Assembly (NCBI RefSeq): GCF_019192735.1
Contig: NZ_JAHTKP010000001.1
Coordinates: 186,001-250,000 of the forward strand
DNA from: Kitasatospora aureofaciens
GTDB lineage: Bacteria; Actinomycetota; Actinomycetes; Streptomycetales; Streptomycetaceae
Reading direction: 5' to 3'
Length of the DNA stretch: 64,000 nucleotides
The notes beneath the pieces are model-generated. The model worked only from the letters and a program-made list of their open reading frames with translations. It did not search any database and had not been told where the DNA came from. Of this stretch, positions 8,577 through 17,273 are shown one piece after another. The position numbers and the translations under genes were made by a program. Each line of letters opens with the position of its first letter. Position 1 is the stretch's first letter.

Positions 8577-9524
8577 ATGAGCACCCCACGACCACCTGCC
8601 GCCGACGGCCTGGCGACCCGGGACCTGGACCGCCACCTGCTCAACCGCGCGGGCATCCTCGTCGACGCCGCCACCCTCGCCGACCTGCCCCAAGACCACC
8701 TGTCTGGGGCCGCCCCCATCCTCCTGGCCGCGGGCGCCCCCTCACCGACGACCGTCCCCGCCCCGCTGCTGCGGCTGCTGATGCGCGCCGGCTCCATGGC
8801 GGTCCCCTGCGCTCTGGTCACCGAGCGCCTGGGCCTGAACCTGACCGGGATGCTCACCACGCTGCGCGTCCCGAACGTGTGGACGCACGCCGTGTCCGCC
8901 ACCGAGCACCGCGAGCAGGGCACCAACCCCTATCGCGCCGCCGCCCTCGCTCTCAGGCTGCCGGTGCAGAGCTGTCTGATCGTCACCACCGACCCCGCAT
9001 CGCCCGAAGCGAAGGCCAGCGGAGCCCGCCGCCTACTGCTCAGCCGCGCCGGAACCCTCAGCCTGTCCACCGGCGCCGCCACCGGGCTGAGCCACCGCGA
9101 ACACGCCGTCGCCCTGCTGCTCGCCCTCGGGAACACCTACGAGAGCGCCGCCAAGGAACTCAGCTCCACCGCTTCCGGCACCGCCAACGTCATGTCCCGA
9201 CTGATCCGCCGCCACGGCCACAGCGACCGCACCCGCACCATCGCCCACCTCATCACCGCCGGCCTGCTCGACACCGCCGGGCTGCGCGCCGCGCTGCCCG
9301 CCGAGCTTCCGGATCTCACCCCGCGCGAGCGCGAGGTACTTACCCTCCTCGCCGCCCACGAAGTACGCACCGTCGCACGGTTGGTGAGCGTCGGCCAGGA
9401 CACCATCGGCAAGGTCATCAGCCAGGCCGTGACGGCCATCGGAGCCCGCAACCGCACCCACGCCGTCATCATGGTCCTCCTGCTCGCCCCGCAGGACCCA
9501 GCCGAGCCCGGCGGTGCCCGGTGA
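8577..9524 (+). CDS. HAD-like remnant fused to two LuxR-type HTH repeats (3 of 3)
   Basis: This 315-aa protein starts at an ATG after GAGAGAAG. Residues 1-155 resemble the cap and late motifs of a small HAD phosphatase: an NPYRAAALALRLP segment, then SCLIVTTDPASPEAKASGARR, which mirrors the usual E/D-rich motif IV region. The expected N-terminal DxDxT nucleophile is missing, so phosphatase activity is unlikely. Residues 160-225 and 240-305 are two LuxR-type HTH units (LSHREHAVALLLALG; LTPREREVLTLLAAH ending IGARNRTHAVIMVLLLA). It overlaps the next gene by GTGA. Confidence 0.65.
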   Translation: MSTPRPPAADGLATRDLDRHLLNRAGILVDAATLADLPQDHLSGAAPILLAAGAPSPTTVPAPLLRLLMRAGSMAVPCALVTERLGLNLTGMLTTLRVPNVWTHAVSATEHREQGTNPYRAAALALRLPVQSCLIVTTDPASPEAKASGARRLLLSRAGTLSLSTGAATGLSHREHAVALLLALGNTYESAAKELSSTASGTANVMSRLIRRHGHSDRTRTIAHLITAGLLDTAGLRAALPAELPDLTPREREVLTLLAAHEVRTVARLVSVGQDTIGKVISQAVTAIGARNRTHAVIMVLLLAPQDPAEPGGAR

Positions 9525-9982
9525 GGCTCGTCGAGTACCCGCAGCACTACGAACCGGACGGCTCCCCGTCGATCTACCTCGCCGGGTCGGGCACCAGCCG
9601 CCCCGGCTGGCAGGCCAGCGCCGTCGCCCTCCTCGACGCGGCCGGCTTCACCGGCGCTGTGCTCAACCCGCAGCCCTGCGACCCGGCTACCGGCCCGAGC
9701 GGGGCGTGGACATCGTCCGGCTGGCAGGAGCACAACCTCCGGCGTAACGGCGTCGTCCTCCTCTGGTGCCCGTTGGGCGCACAGCAGATCCGCGACGTCC
9801 ACCTTTCTCGCCATTCCCGCACCGCGCTGGTCGTCGGCTGTGACCGGGGAGACCCCGCCCAGCGGGCCGTCCACGCCGAACTGCTCGCCCTGATGCCCCG
9901 GTTGAGCATCGTCACCGATCTGGCCGCCACCGTGCGCGCTGCTCTCGCCCACTTCAACGCCCCGGCTGCCACCCGGCCCTGA
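9521..9982 (+). CDS. Nucleoside 2-deoxyribosyltransferase-like protein
   Basis: This is a 153-aa protein. The start GTG overlaps the upstream stop. The fold signature is a first strand SIYLAGSG followed by a WQASAVALLDAAGF helix, then VLNPQP, a TSSGWQEHNLRRNGVVLLWCP strand-helix, and a late helix. Together these resemble the PF15891-type branch of nucleoside deoxyribosyltransferases. That family moves or cleaves N-glycosidic bonds of nucleotides. A related domain sits inside the 905-aa protein at 25351. Whether it is an active transferase or a nucleotide sensor cannot be read from the sequence. Confidence 0.65.
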   Translation: MRLVEYPQHYEPDGSPSIYLAGSGTSRPGWQASAVALLDAAGFTGAVLNPQPCDPATGPSGAWTSSGWQEHNLRRNGVVLLWCPLGAQQIRDVHLSRHSRTALVVGCDRGDPAQRAVHAELLALMPRLSIVTDLAATVRAALAHFNAPAATRP

Positions 9983-10011
9983 GCGTCACCACCCACCCCG
10001 TCAGGAACCTC

Positions 10012-11892
10012 ATGCCCACCCCCGCTGCCCTCCGCTGCTCCCTCATCGAGGACCACGGTTTCATCGGCAACACCGCCACCGGCGCCCTGGTGCGCCGCGA
10101 CGGCACGATCAACTGGCTGTGCCTGCCCCGGTTCGACTCGCCGGCCGTCTTCGCTGCCCTGCTCGGCACCGACGAACACGGCTTCTGGCGCATCGGCCCG
10201 ACCGTGGACGACGCCGCACCGCCGGCCGACCGGCGTCGCTACCGCGGCGACACCGTGATCCTGGAGCAGGAATGGGTCGTCAGCGGTGGCAGCGTTCGGG
10301 TGACCGACTTCATGCCTTCTGGCAGCCAACCGGCCCAGGTCGTGCGCATCGTTGAAGGCCTCAAGGGGACCGTGGCGATGACCTCGCTGTTCCGCCCCCG
10401 CCCCGGCTACGGCGCCGATAACCCGCTGGTCACTCGTATCGAGCACAATGGCACCTCACGCCTGTGCGCCACCGTCCACCCCGACTCCTACTGGCTCGAC
10501 GGTACTTACCACACCGTCACCGAGCACGGCGCTCGCGCCGACTTCACCGTCACCGCAGGCGAGTCCGTCACCTTCTCCCTCACCTGGTGCCCCTCGTTCA
10601 ACCGGGCACCCGACATGCGCAGCCCCCGCGCGGCACTCACCCGCACCGCGGGGTTCTGGCTCGAATGGGCGTCCCGCTGCACCTACCAAGGCCCCTACCG
10701 CGAGGCGGTCCTGAGGTCGGCGCTCGCCCTCAAGAGCCTCTGCCACCCGGGCGGCGGGATCGTCGCCGCCCCCACCACGTCCCTGCCGGAGGACATCGGC
10801 GGCGAGCGCAACTGGGACTACCGCTACACATGGCTGCGTGACGCCGCCCTGACCATCACCACCCTCGCCCGCCTCGGCTACACCGAGGAGGCCGAGGCCT
10901 GGCGCGACTGGCTGCTGGGCACGCTGGGCCGCGACGCCGACCGGCTGCAGATCATGTACGGTCTCGGCGGCGAACGCGACCTGGCCGAGCGCGAGTTGGA
11001 CCACCTTCCCGGCTACGAGAACTCCCGGCCCGTGCGGGTCGGCAACGGCGCCGCCGGCCAGCTCCAGCTCGACGTCCCCGGCGAGGTTGCCGACGCACTG
11101 CTCGCCGCCGAGAACGCCGGGCTGCACTCCTCCCGCGACGCCGACGCGATGCTGTGCGCCCTCGCCCGCTGGACCGAGGAGCGCTGGAGCGAGCCGGACG
11201 AGGGCATCTGGGAGGTCCGCGGCCCGCGCCGGCACTTCGTCCACTCCAAGGTCATGGCCTGGGCCGCGATCGACCGCACCATCACCCTCCTGCGCCGCCG
11301 GCCGTCCACCAGCACCGACGAACTCGCCAATTGGGTGGAGCTGCGCGAGGCGATCCACGCTGACGTCTGTACGAAGGGCTACGACCCGGAGCGCAACACC
11401 TTCACCCAGTACTACGGCGGCCGCGAGCTGGACGCCTCACTGCTGCTCATCCCCCAGGTCGGCTTCCTGCCGCCGGACGACAAGCGCGTCATCGGCACCA
11501 TCGAGGCGATCCAGCGCGAACTGTCCACCGAGGACGGCTTCGTACTGCGCTACCCCACCCACGACGAGACTGGCAGCAACGTCGACGGCCTCTCCGGTCA
11601 CGAAGGAGCGTTCCTCGCCTGCTCGTTCTGGCTGGCCGACGACCTCGCCATGATCGGCCGGGTCCAAGAGGCTCGCGAGCTGTTCGACAAGCTGCTCGCC
11701 CTGCGCAACGACCTCGGTCTGCTCGCCGAGGAGTGGGACCCGCGCGCCAAGCGCCAGCTCGGCAACTTCCCGCAGGCCTTCAGCCACGTCGCCTTGGCCG
11801 ACACCGCCATGCGGCTAACCAACTGCGGCGCTCACCTGCCCGGACAGCGCGACCGCGGTCCCGTCGGCGTCCTGGCGAGCGCCCGGCCCTGA
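10012..11892 (+). CDS. Glycoside hydrolase family 15 protein (trehalase/glucoamylase type)
   Basis: This is a 626-aa cytoplasmic protein with no signal peptide. The N-terminal beta-sandwich domain opens with IEDHGFIGNTATGALVRRDG and NWLCLPRFDSPAVFAALL, as in bacterial GH15 proteins. The (alpha/alpha)6 barrel carries NWDYRYTWLRDA near residue 266. The catalytic acid/base region, LGLLAEEWDP near 573, is followed by GNFPQAFSHVAL. Actinobacterial members of this shape are often trehalases or gluco-oligosaccharide hydrolases. The length is normal for the family. It stands between a deoxyribosyltransferase-like gene and an EEP gene with gaps under 50 nt, so it may share their transcript. Confidence 0.9.
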   Translation: MPTPAALRCSLIEDHGFIGNTATGALVRRDGTINWLCLPRFDSPAVFAALLGTDEHGFWRIGPTVDDAAPPADRRRYRGDTVILEQEWVVSGGSVRVTDFMPSGSQPAQVVRIVEGLKGTVAMTSLFRPRPGYGADNPLVTRIEHNGTSRLCATVHPDSYWLDGTYHTVTEHGARADFTVTAGESVTFSLTWCPSFNRAPDMRSPRAALTRTAGFWLEWASRCTYQGPYREAVLRSALALKSLCHPGGGIVAAPTTSLPEDIGGERNWDYRYTWLRDAALTITTLARLGYTEEAEAWRDWLLGTLGRDADRLQIMYGLGGERDLAERELDHLPGYENSRPVRVGNGAAGQLQLDVPGEVADALLAAENAGLHSSRDADAMLCALARWTEERWSEPDEGIWEVRGPRRHFVHSKVMAWAAIDRTITLLRRRPSTSTDELANWVELREAIHADVCTKGYDPERNTFTQYYGGRELDASLLLIPQVGFLPPDDKRVIGTIEAIQRELSTEDGFVLRYPTHDETGSNVDGLSGHEGAFLACSFWLADDLAMIGRVQEARELFDKLLALRNDLGLLAEEWDPRAKRQLGNFPQAFSHVALADTAMRLTNCGAHLPGQRDRGPVGVLASARP

Positions 11893-11937
11893 CGCGCACC
11901 GGCACCACCCCAGTTCACCCCATCCAGGAGACCGCCC

Positions 11938-12870
11938 ATGGGCACGATCACGATCGGCAGCTTCAACCTCGACCACGACGGCTTCACCAAGCACCCCAGG
12001 GGAGGCGGCCACTTCGACAAGTGGTACGCGGCCCACGAGGTGCTCGCGAGGTACCCGTTCGACGTCCTCTTCCGGCAGGAGATGAGCCACTCCCGCGCCG
12101 AGGGCGGACGGCTGCTCCACGAGGCCGAGCACATGCTCGGCATGCGCGGCTTCCTCGCCCCGCCCGCTCCTCCGGAGTCGGACAACCCTCCGGGGATGTT
12201 CATCCGGCCAGACACCTTCCGCGTGACCGGCGTCTGGCCGCAGGAAAAGGAGTGGTGGCTGCCGCCGTGCGTCGTGTCCGTGAAGCACGGCGAGAGCGGC
12301 GTGCCGCTCCAACTCGCCTCGGTGCACCTGAGCTTCCGCTCGCCCGCCCGGCGCCAGATCGAGGCCGGCAACATCGCCACCTGGCACGGGCGCGACCGGG
12401 CGGTGCTCCTCGGCGCGGACTTCAACTCCTACAGCGCCTCCGGCCAGGAGCAGCAGCCCTTCCCGGACTGGCCGACCATCCCCGACCGCACCCACCAGGA
12501 ACACCGCACCCGCGGCGGGAACGAGAGCGACACCGAGCCCGACCGTGCCCTCACCCGAGTCGGAATCGACGATGTCGCCCTCCACGCGGCCACCCACCTC
12601 GGCCAGGCCAACGCCCTCGTACCGACCGCCAGCCAGTACCCCCACATCTCCCTCCGCCAAGGGACCCGTCAGCGCATCGACTTCCAGCGCGCCTCCCGCG
12701 TCCTGCTTCCGGCACTCCGGGAGTTCCAGGTCATCCCGCTGGCCGAGCTGTCCGACCACCCGCTCCTCGTCTCGGTCTGGGACGAGGAGGCGTTCAAGAC
12801 CGGCCTCGCACGCCATCCGGCCTTCGACTATCGACGCACCGACTCGGCGTCTGCGACCCGTACGAGTTGA
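11938..12870 (+). CDS. EEP-superfamily (endonuclease/exonuclease/phosphatase) protein 1
   Basis: This 310-aa protein opens with the EEP first strand GTITIGSFNLDHDG. A degenerate second motif (VLFRQEMSHS, where DVLCLQE is usual) comes next, then GADFNSYSAS near residue 160 (D-x-N motif) and SDHPLLVSVWD near 275 (terminal D-H pair). The family cleaves phosphodiesters in nucleic acids or lipids with Mg2+. The metal-binding glutamate position appears kept as RQE. An AGGAG RBS lies before the ATG. A second EEP protein is at 20042. Its end abuts gene debris of a regulator. Confidence 0.75.
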   Translation: MGTITIGSFNLDHDGFTKHPRGGGHFDKWYAAHEVLARYPFDVLFRQEMSHSRAEGGRLLHEAEHMLGMRGFLAPPAPPESDNPPGMFIRPDTFRVTGVWPQEKEWWLPPCVVSVKHGESGVPLQLASVHLSFRSPARRQIEAGNIATWHGRDRAVLLGADFNSYSASGQEQQPFPDWPTIPDRTHQEHRTRGGNESDTEPDRALTRVGIDDVALHAATHLGQANALVPTASQYPHISLRQGTRQRIDFQRASRVLLPALREFQVIPLAELSDHPLLVSVWDEEAFKTGLARHPAFDYRRTDSASATRTS

Positions 12871-13205
12871 TCACCACGACACGGCTGTGCGCTACCGTGT
12901 CCGCCTTCGGCGCCCGGAGCAGGGCACGCGCCGCCCCCTACCTCGGCGAGACGCATTCCCGCGACGGCCACCACGACCTCGCCGTCACCGCGCTCGCCCA
13001 GGCCCGGGAGGAGTTCGCGCGTCTCGGCCACCGCCACGGGCAGGCCCGCGCCGTCGAGTTCCTCGGCCAGGACGCCGAACCCTCCGGTCTCCCGGGACGC
13101 CGCCTGCAGCTGGTACACCGCGCGCCTCCGGCAATACGAGAACCTCGGAGGCCCCGCGACACCGAGCGCCTCCAGAGCCGGATCACCGCCCTTGCAGAGA
13201 CGTGA
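12870..13205 (+). pseudogene. C-terminal remnant of a TPR-type regulator, frameshifted
   Basis: One frame reads a tetratricopeptide-like end (APYLGETHSRDGHHDLAVTAL, then EEFARLGHRHGQARAVEFLGQ) and finishes LQSRITALAET-stop. Between about 13095 and 13160 the expected repeat (WYTARLRQYENLGGPATP) is found only in a neighbouring frame, so two compensating frameshifts are implied. No N-terminus is present. It is most likely the tail of an actinobacterial XRE/TPR regulator left behind after a rearrangement. Confidence 0.55.
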
Positions 13206-13491
13206 ACGCCCGCCTCCCACCGAGCACGGCGCGATTGTCGGCGCCCCGTGGCACACTGCCCTGTTCGACTTGCAACCGCCCTAGCAGTATGACGAGTTGG
13301 GGCCGTTCACCGGATCGTGTGGCTTCTGCCGCGACACGCCGACGCGGCCCCGCCGGGCCGCCTACGGTGGGACACCTGCCAACGCACTCACGTACGACGA
13401 ACGATCACCAGTTTGATCGCAGCTTCGCCATGCCCTGAACCGGCCAGCCTCCCCGCGCCGGTTCCCTCCCGCCCCTGGAAGGAGACGTCCC

Positions 13492-13932
13492 GTGCCGCAC
13501 ACCCTGGTTGTCGGAGTCCACCTGGTCCTGATCGAGAACGGCCGGGTGCTGCTCGGGCAGCGCGCCAACACCACCTTCGCCTCCCAGCACTGGCACGCTC
13601 CGGCAGGCCACCTCGAAGTGGGAGAGTCCGTCCTGGCCGGCATGGCCCGCGAGGCCGACGAGGAACTCGGCATCACCATCCGGGAGGAGGACCTCGACCT
13701 GGTGCACACCCTCCACCACCTCGACGCCGACGACGGTGCCGGTCGCCTCCAGCTGTTCTTCGCCCCGCGCGCGTACACCGGCAAGATCACCAACCGCGAA
13801 CCGGACAAGTGCGCCGCCCTCCGCTTCTGGCCGCTGGACGGGCTTCCGGAGCCGATCGTCGGATACACCGCGGACGCGCTCGCGCAGGTCACCGCCGGCC
13901 GCCCGCTGTCCGTCGTCGGATGGCCGGCATGA
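13492..13932 (+). CDS. NUDIX hydrolase 1
   Basis: This is a 146-aa protein from a GTG with GGAAGGAGA upstream. The NUDIX box is intact at about residues 38-60 (GHLEVGESVLAGMAREADEE plus LGI), including the RExxEE core. The family hydrolyses nucleoside diphosphates linked to X, and a substrate cannot be assigned. An RLQLFF segment and EPDKCAALRFWPLDGLPE follow, as in MutT-like proteins. It overlaps the kinase gene by ATGA, so NUDIX and kinase are made as a coupled pair. Confidence 0.9.
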   Translation: MPHTLVVGVHLVLIENGRVLLGQRANTTFASQHWHAPAGHLEVGESVLAGMAREADEELGITIREEDLDLVHTLHHLDADDGAGRLQLFFAPRAYTGKITNREPDKCAALRFWPLDGLPEPIVGYTADALAQVTAGRPLSVVGWPA

Positions 13933-14513
13933 GCACCACGAGCCACTCGGGGCTCCCGGCCGCCGGGGCGCCTGCGGGGAGCGCGGAGACCCGGCTCGTG
14001 GTCGTCCGGGGAAACTCGGCGTCGGGCAAGTCGTCGGTGGCGGCGGGCGTCCGGGACCGGTTCGGCCGGGGCCTGGCCGTGGTCGCGCAGGACAACCTGC
14101 GCCGCATCGTGCTGCGCGAACGGGACCGGTCCGGCGGAGCGAACATCGGCCTGATCGACACCGTGGCCCGGTACGCACTGGGCGCGGGCTACCACGTCGT
14201 CATCGAAGGCATCCTGTACGCCGATCACTACGGCGGAATGCTCCAACGCCTGGTGGGCGACCATCGCGGTGTCACCCGCTGCTACTACCTCGACATCCCG
14301 ATCGACGAGACGCTGGTCCGCCACGCCTCGAAGGGCGATCGCGAGTACCTGGCTGCCGTCACCGAGCGGGAACTGCGCGACTGGTACCGCGAGCACGACG
14401 TCCTTCCCGGCGGGATCGAGACCGTCATCGGCTGCGACAGCACCCTCCGCGACACGGTCGAGCGCATCATGCGCGAGACCGCGCTCTCGGAGTTGCCCCC
14501 GCGCGACACCTAG
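13929..14513 (+). CDS. Small P-loop kinase (AAA_33/zeta-toxin-like)
   Basis: This 194-aa protein starts at the ATG overlapping the NUDIX stop. Walker A is GNSASGKS at residues 28-35. An EGILYADHYGGML segment near 98 and a lid-like basic stretch (RHASKGDREYL, RELRDWYREHD) follow. This is the layout of small-molecule and polynucleotide kinases, including chloramphenicol phosphotransferase and zeta toxins. No antitoxin-like gene is adjacent. Coupling to a NUDIX hydrolase suggests the substrate or product is a nucleotide or phosphorylated metabolite (inference). Confidence 0.75.
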   Translation: MSTTSHSGLPAAGAPAGSAETRLVVVRGNSASGKSSVAAGVRDRFGRGLAVVAQDNLRRIVLRERDRSGGANIGLIDTVARYALGAGYHVVIEGILYADHYGGMLQRLVGDHRGVTRCYYLDIPIDETLVRHASKGDREYLAAVTERELRDWYREHDVLPGGIETVIGCDSTLRDTVERIMRETALSELPPRDT

Positions 14514-14578
14514 AAGCAGTCGCCCGACCGTCGCGTCCCCTCCATTGACCCCTCAACCTTCACCCAGGAGCACCCCTG

Positions 14579-15067
14579 ATGCACGAGACGAGCAGGCTGT
14601 CGGCCGGCGTCATCGCCCACGATCTGAACACCGACCGGATCGCCACCGTCCACTACGCCCAGCGCAGTTGGACCCCCGGCCCCGCATGGACGATCCCCGG
14701 CGGGAAGGTCGACCCCGGGGAGGAAATCGCCCATGCTGCCGCCCGGGAACTGCGTGAGGAAGCCGGGCTCATCGCCCGGCCGTCCGACCTTCGCCTGGTG
14801 CACACCATCCAGGCCAAGGAGGGCTGGGACGGGCGCGGCGGGTTCGTGCTGTTCGTCTTCGCCACCAGCGAGTTCACGGGCGAGCTGGTCAACGTAGAGC
14901 CGGACAAGCACCTGGAGGTGCGCTGGCACCCCGCCGCCGACGTCCTGCCCAGCCCGATGTTCCCGACCTCCAAGGCCGCGGTGGAGGCGTATCTGGCCGG
15001 CGGGCCCGCGTTCTCCACGCACGGATTCGACCCCGCCTCCGGCGGGCGGCAGCTCGTCGAGACGTGA
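14579..15067 (+). CDS. NUDIX hydrolase 2
   Basis: This is a 162-aa protein with AGGAG before the ATG. The NUDIX box is intact near residues 41-63 (GGKVDPGEEIAHAAARELRE plus EAG). The tail (VEPDKHLEVRWHPAADVLPS) resembles NUDIX hydrolase 1 in the same place, so the two may be distant duplicates flanking the kinase. A strong terminator follows directly, ending this transcription unit. Confidence 0.9.
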   Translation: MHETSRLSAGVIAHDLNTDRIATVHYAQRSWTPGPAWTIPGGKVDPGEEIAHAAARELREEAGLIARPSDLRLVHTIQAKEGWDGRGGFVLFVFATSEFTGELVNVEPDKHLEVRWHPAADVLPSPMFPTSKAAVEAYLAGGPAFSTHGFDPASGGRQLVET

Positions 15068-15076
15068 CCGGCGCAC

Positions 15077-15122
15077 GCCGGCACCATGCCGGACGAGTGC
15101 GCCCGCCCGGCATGGTGCCGGC
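15077..15122 (+). terminator. 16-bp perfect stem terminator
   Basis: GCCGGCACCATGCCGG (15077-15092) pairs perfectly with 15107-15122 across a 14-nt loop, 10 nt after the stop of NUDIX hydrolase 2 and about 100 nt before the ABC transporter gene. Confidence 0.8.
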
Positions 15123-15225
15123 CGGCTCGTCCCCGCCCGGTCCGCGCCGGTCGTCCCACGGCCACGCCGAACTCTGACGGCATTGGCGCCCTACCACCAC
15201 GTTCCCCCTCTGCGAAAGGGACTAT

Positions 15226-17220
15226 GTGACCAGCGCAACCAAGACCTCGACGGATCCGGTGCCGGACAGCGAGCAGCTGCTGTTCGGCGGGCCGATGCGC
15301 TACGACTACGGCTGGGCCAAGCACGAGATGGCCAGCGGCAAGGTGACGTTCTGGGCGGTCGCGCGGCAGATGCCGCACTTCCTGCGTCTGGCCGGACGGA
15401 TGGCGTGGCAGGCCGACCGGGCGGCGCTGGTGACCCTGGTCGGCGCCGAGGTGCTGCGCGGCCTGGCCGCGGCCTTCGCGCTGATCGCGACCAACCACGC
15501 TCTGGCCGCGCTGCTCGCCCCCGGCCAGGTGGCCGACGTGCTGCGGGCCGCTTTGCCGGCGATCGTGGCGGTCGGGGTGATCGCGGGCCTGTCCTCGGTG
15601 CTGTCCGCAGCCTCGGGCTGGGCCGGCGGGCGGCTGGAACCGGCGGTCTTCCGCAGGGCCACCATCGAGTTCCTGGGCATCGTCGGCCGCTCCGAGCTGG
15701 AGGCGATCGAGGACCCGGCGTTCCTCGCCGAGGTGGACAGCGCCCGCTGGGGCGCGATGTCGCTGCAGAACATCATCGGCCAGGCCACCTCCGTCCTCAC
15801 CGCCACGTTCAGCCTCGTCTCCGCCGCCGGCGTCCTGTCCGTCCTCCACCCCGCCCTGCTGCCGATGCTGCTGCTGATCACCGCCCCGCGTGGCTGGGGA
15901 GCCGTCCGCACCGCGCGGCGCCACTACGCCTCCACGCGGGCCTGGCTCCAGCACTCCCGGGCCAGCACGGCGCTGGCGGACATGCTGATCCGCCCGTACT
16001 CCGCGGCCGAGCTGCGGGTGCACGCCTGCGGGCCGTTCATCCTCCATCACTACGAGCAGATGGCCCGTGCAGCCGAGCAGGAGCAGGCCCGCCTCGCCGG
16101 GGCGAGGGCGCGTACCGACCTGCTCTCCGCGACGCTGGCCGGCGCCGCCACTGTCGGTGCCTTCCTCCTCCTGGGCTCGCTCGTCATGAGCGGTGCGATC
16201 CCGCTCGCCGCCGCCGGCACGGCCGTGGTGGCCATCCGCACCGGCTCGGCAAGCATCGGCGGCCTCGTCTCCCAGATCAACCGGCTCTACGAGGAGAGCC
16301 TGTTCGTCCGCGACCTCGACCAGCTGCGCCGCGAGGGCCACCGCCGGGCCATCCCCACCGGCGGCACCCCGCTGCCCGAGCGCCCCGAGACGATCACCGT
16401 CGAGGACGTCTCCTTCACCTATGACGGCCGCGACACCCCCGCGTTGCACAAGGTCACCCTGACGATCCCCCGGGGCGAGGTCATCGCCCTGGTGGGGGCC
16501 AACGGTTCGGGCAAGTCCACCCTGGCCAACATCCTGTGCGGGGTCTACCAGCCGCACCAGGGCCGCGTCCGGTGGGACGGCATCGACACCGCCACCGCCG
16601 ACCGCGACCAGCTCTTCAGCAGCGTCGCCCTGCTCGCCCAGAACTTCCAGCGCTGGTCCTTCACCCTGCGCGCCAACCTGCTGCTCGGGCGCCCCGAAGT
16701 CGCCTGCGACCAGCGGCAGCTGGAGACCGCCGCCGACTACGCCGACCTCCACCCGGTGATCGAAGAGCTGCCCCGCAGCTGGGACACCCTCATCGCCAAG
16801 GGCTTCGAAGGCGGCGTCGGCCTCTCTGGTGGTCAGTGGCAGAAGGTCGCCATCGCCCGCACTCACCTGCGTTTGACCACGCCCGACGCCCACGGCCGGC
16901 TTCCCGCTCTGGTGGTGGTCGACGAGCCGACGTCCGCGATGGACCCGGAGACCGAGGTCGAGGCGTTCGAGCAGATCCGCCAGCTCACCGCCCTCGGCGT
17001 CACCGTCGTCCTCATCACCCACCGTCTCGGCGCCACCGCCAAGGCCGACCGCATCTTCGTCCTCGACCACGGCCGTCTCATCGAACAGGGGAGTCACTCC
17101 GAGCTGATGGCCCAGGAACCGGCCACCCGCTACCGCGAGTCGTATCTCCTCCAGGCTGCCCAGTACGACCTCGGCGACCGCCTGCCCTACCAGACCGCCC
17201 CCTCAACCACCAGCGCATGA
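15226..17220 (+). CDS. ABC transporter with fused membrane and ATPase domains (exporter type)
   Basis: This 664-aa protein starts at a GTG with GAAAGG upstream. Residues 55-345 hold the transmembrane domain, with about six helices. The ATPase follows: Walker A GANGSGKST near 425, Q-loop LLAQNF near 465, signature LSGGQWQKVAIAR near 533, Walker B LVVVDEPTS near 563, and H-loop THRL near 590. All catalytic residues are present. Such half-transporters form dimers and usually export lipids, peptides or antibiotics. No dedicated precursor peptide is visible. The downstream DUF5753-like gene starts within 60 nt. Confidence 0.9.
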   Translation: MTSATKTSTDPVPDSEQLLFGGPMRYDYGWAKHEMASGKVTFWAVARQMPHFLRLAGRMAWQADRAALVTLVGAEVLRGLAAAFALIATNHALAALLAPGQVADVLRAALPAIVAVGVIAGLSSVLSAASGWAGGRLEPAVFRRATIEFLGIVGRSELEAIEDPAFLAEVDSARWGAMSLQNIIGQATSVLTATFSLVSAAGVLSVLHPALLPMLLLITAPRGWGAVRTARRHYASTRAWLQHSRASTALADMLIRPYSAAELRVHACGPFILHHYEQMARAAEQEQARLAGARARTDLLSATLAGAATVGAFLLLGSLVMSGAIPLAAAGTAVVAIRTGSASIGGLVSQINRLYEESLFVRDLDQLRREGHRRAIPTGGTPLPERPETITVEDVSFTYDGRDTPALHKVTLTIPRGEVIALVGANGSGKSTLANILCGVYQPHQGRVRWDGIDTATADRDQLFSSVALLAQNFQRWSFTLRANLLLGRPEVACDQRQLETAADYADLHPVIEELPRSWDTLIAKGFEGGVGLSGGQWQKVAIARTHLRLTTPDAHGRLPALVVVDEPTSAMDPETEVEAFEQIRQLTALGVTVVLITHRLGATAKADRIFVLDHGRLIEQGSHSELMAQEPATRYRESYLLQAAQYDLGDRLPYQTAPSTTSA

Positions 17221-17273
17221 CCGCTCATTCGGTAGCCCCGATCCGAGCCGATCCGACCAGCAGGGAGAAGCCA

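Noticed and set aside
13929-14513. The P-loop kinase as a zeta toxin of a toxin-antitoxin pair
   Set aside because: No epsilon-like antitoxin next to it; the coupled neighbour is a normal NUDIX hydrolase, which points to metabolism instead.
14653-17097. An 814-codon open frame on the minus strand opposite NUDIX 2 and the ABC transporter
   Set aside because: Acid/glycine-rich composition, no motifs, and full overlap with two genes whose catalytic motifs are intact; a product of high third-position G+C.
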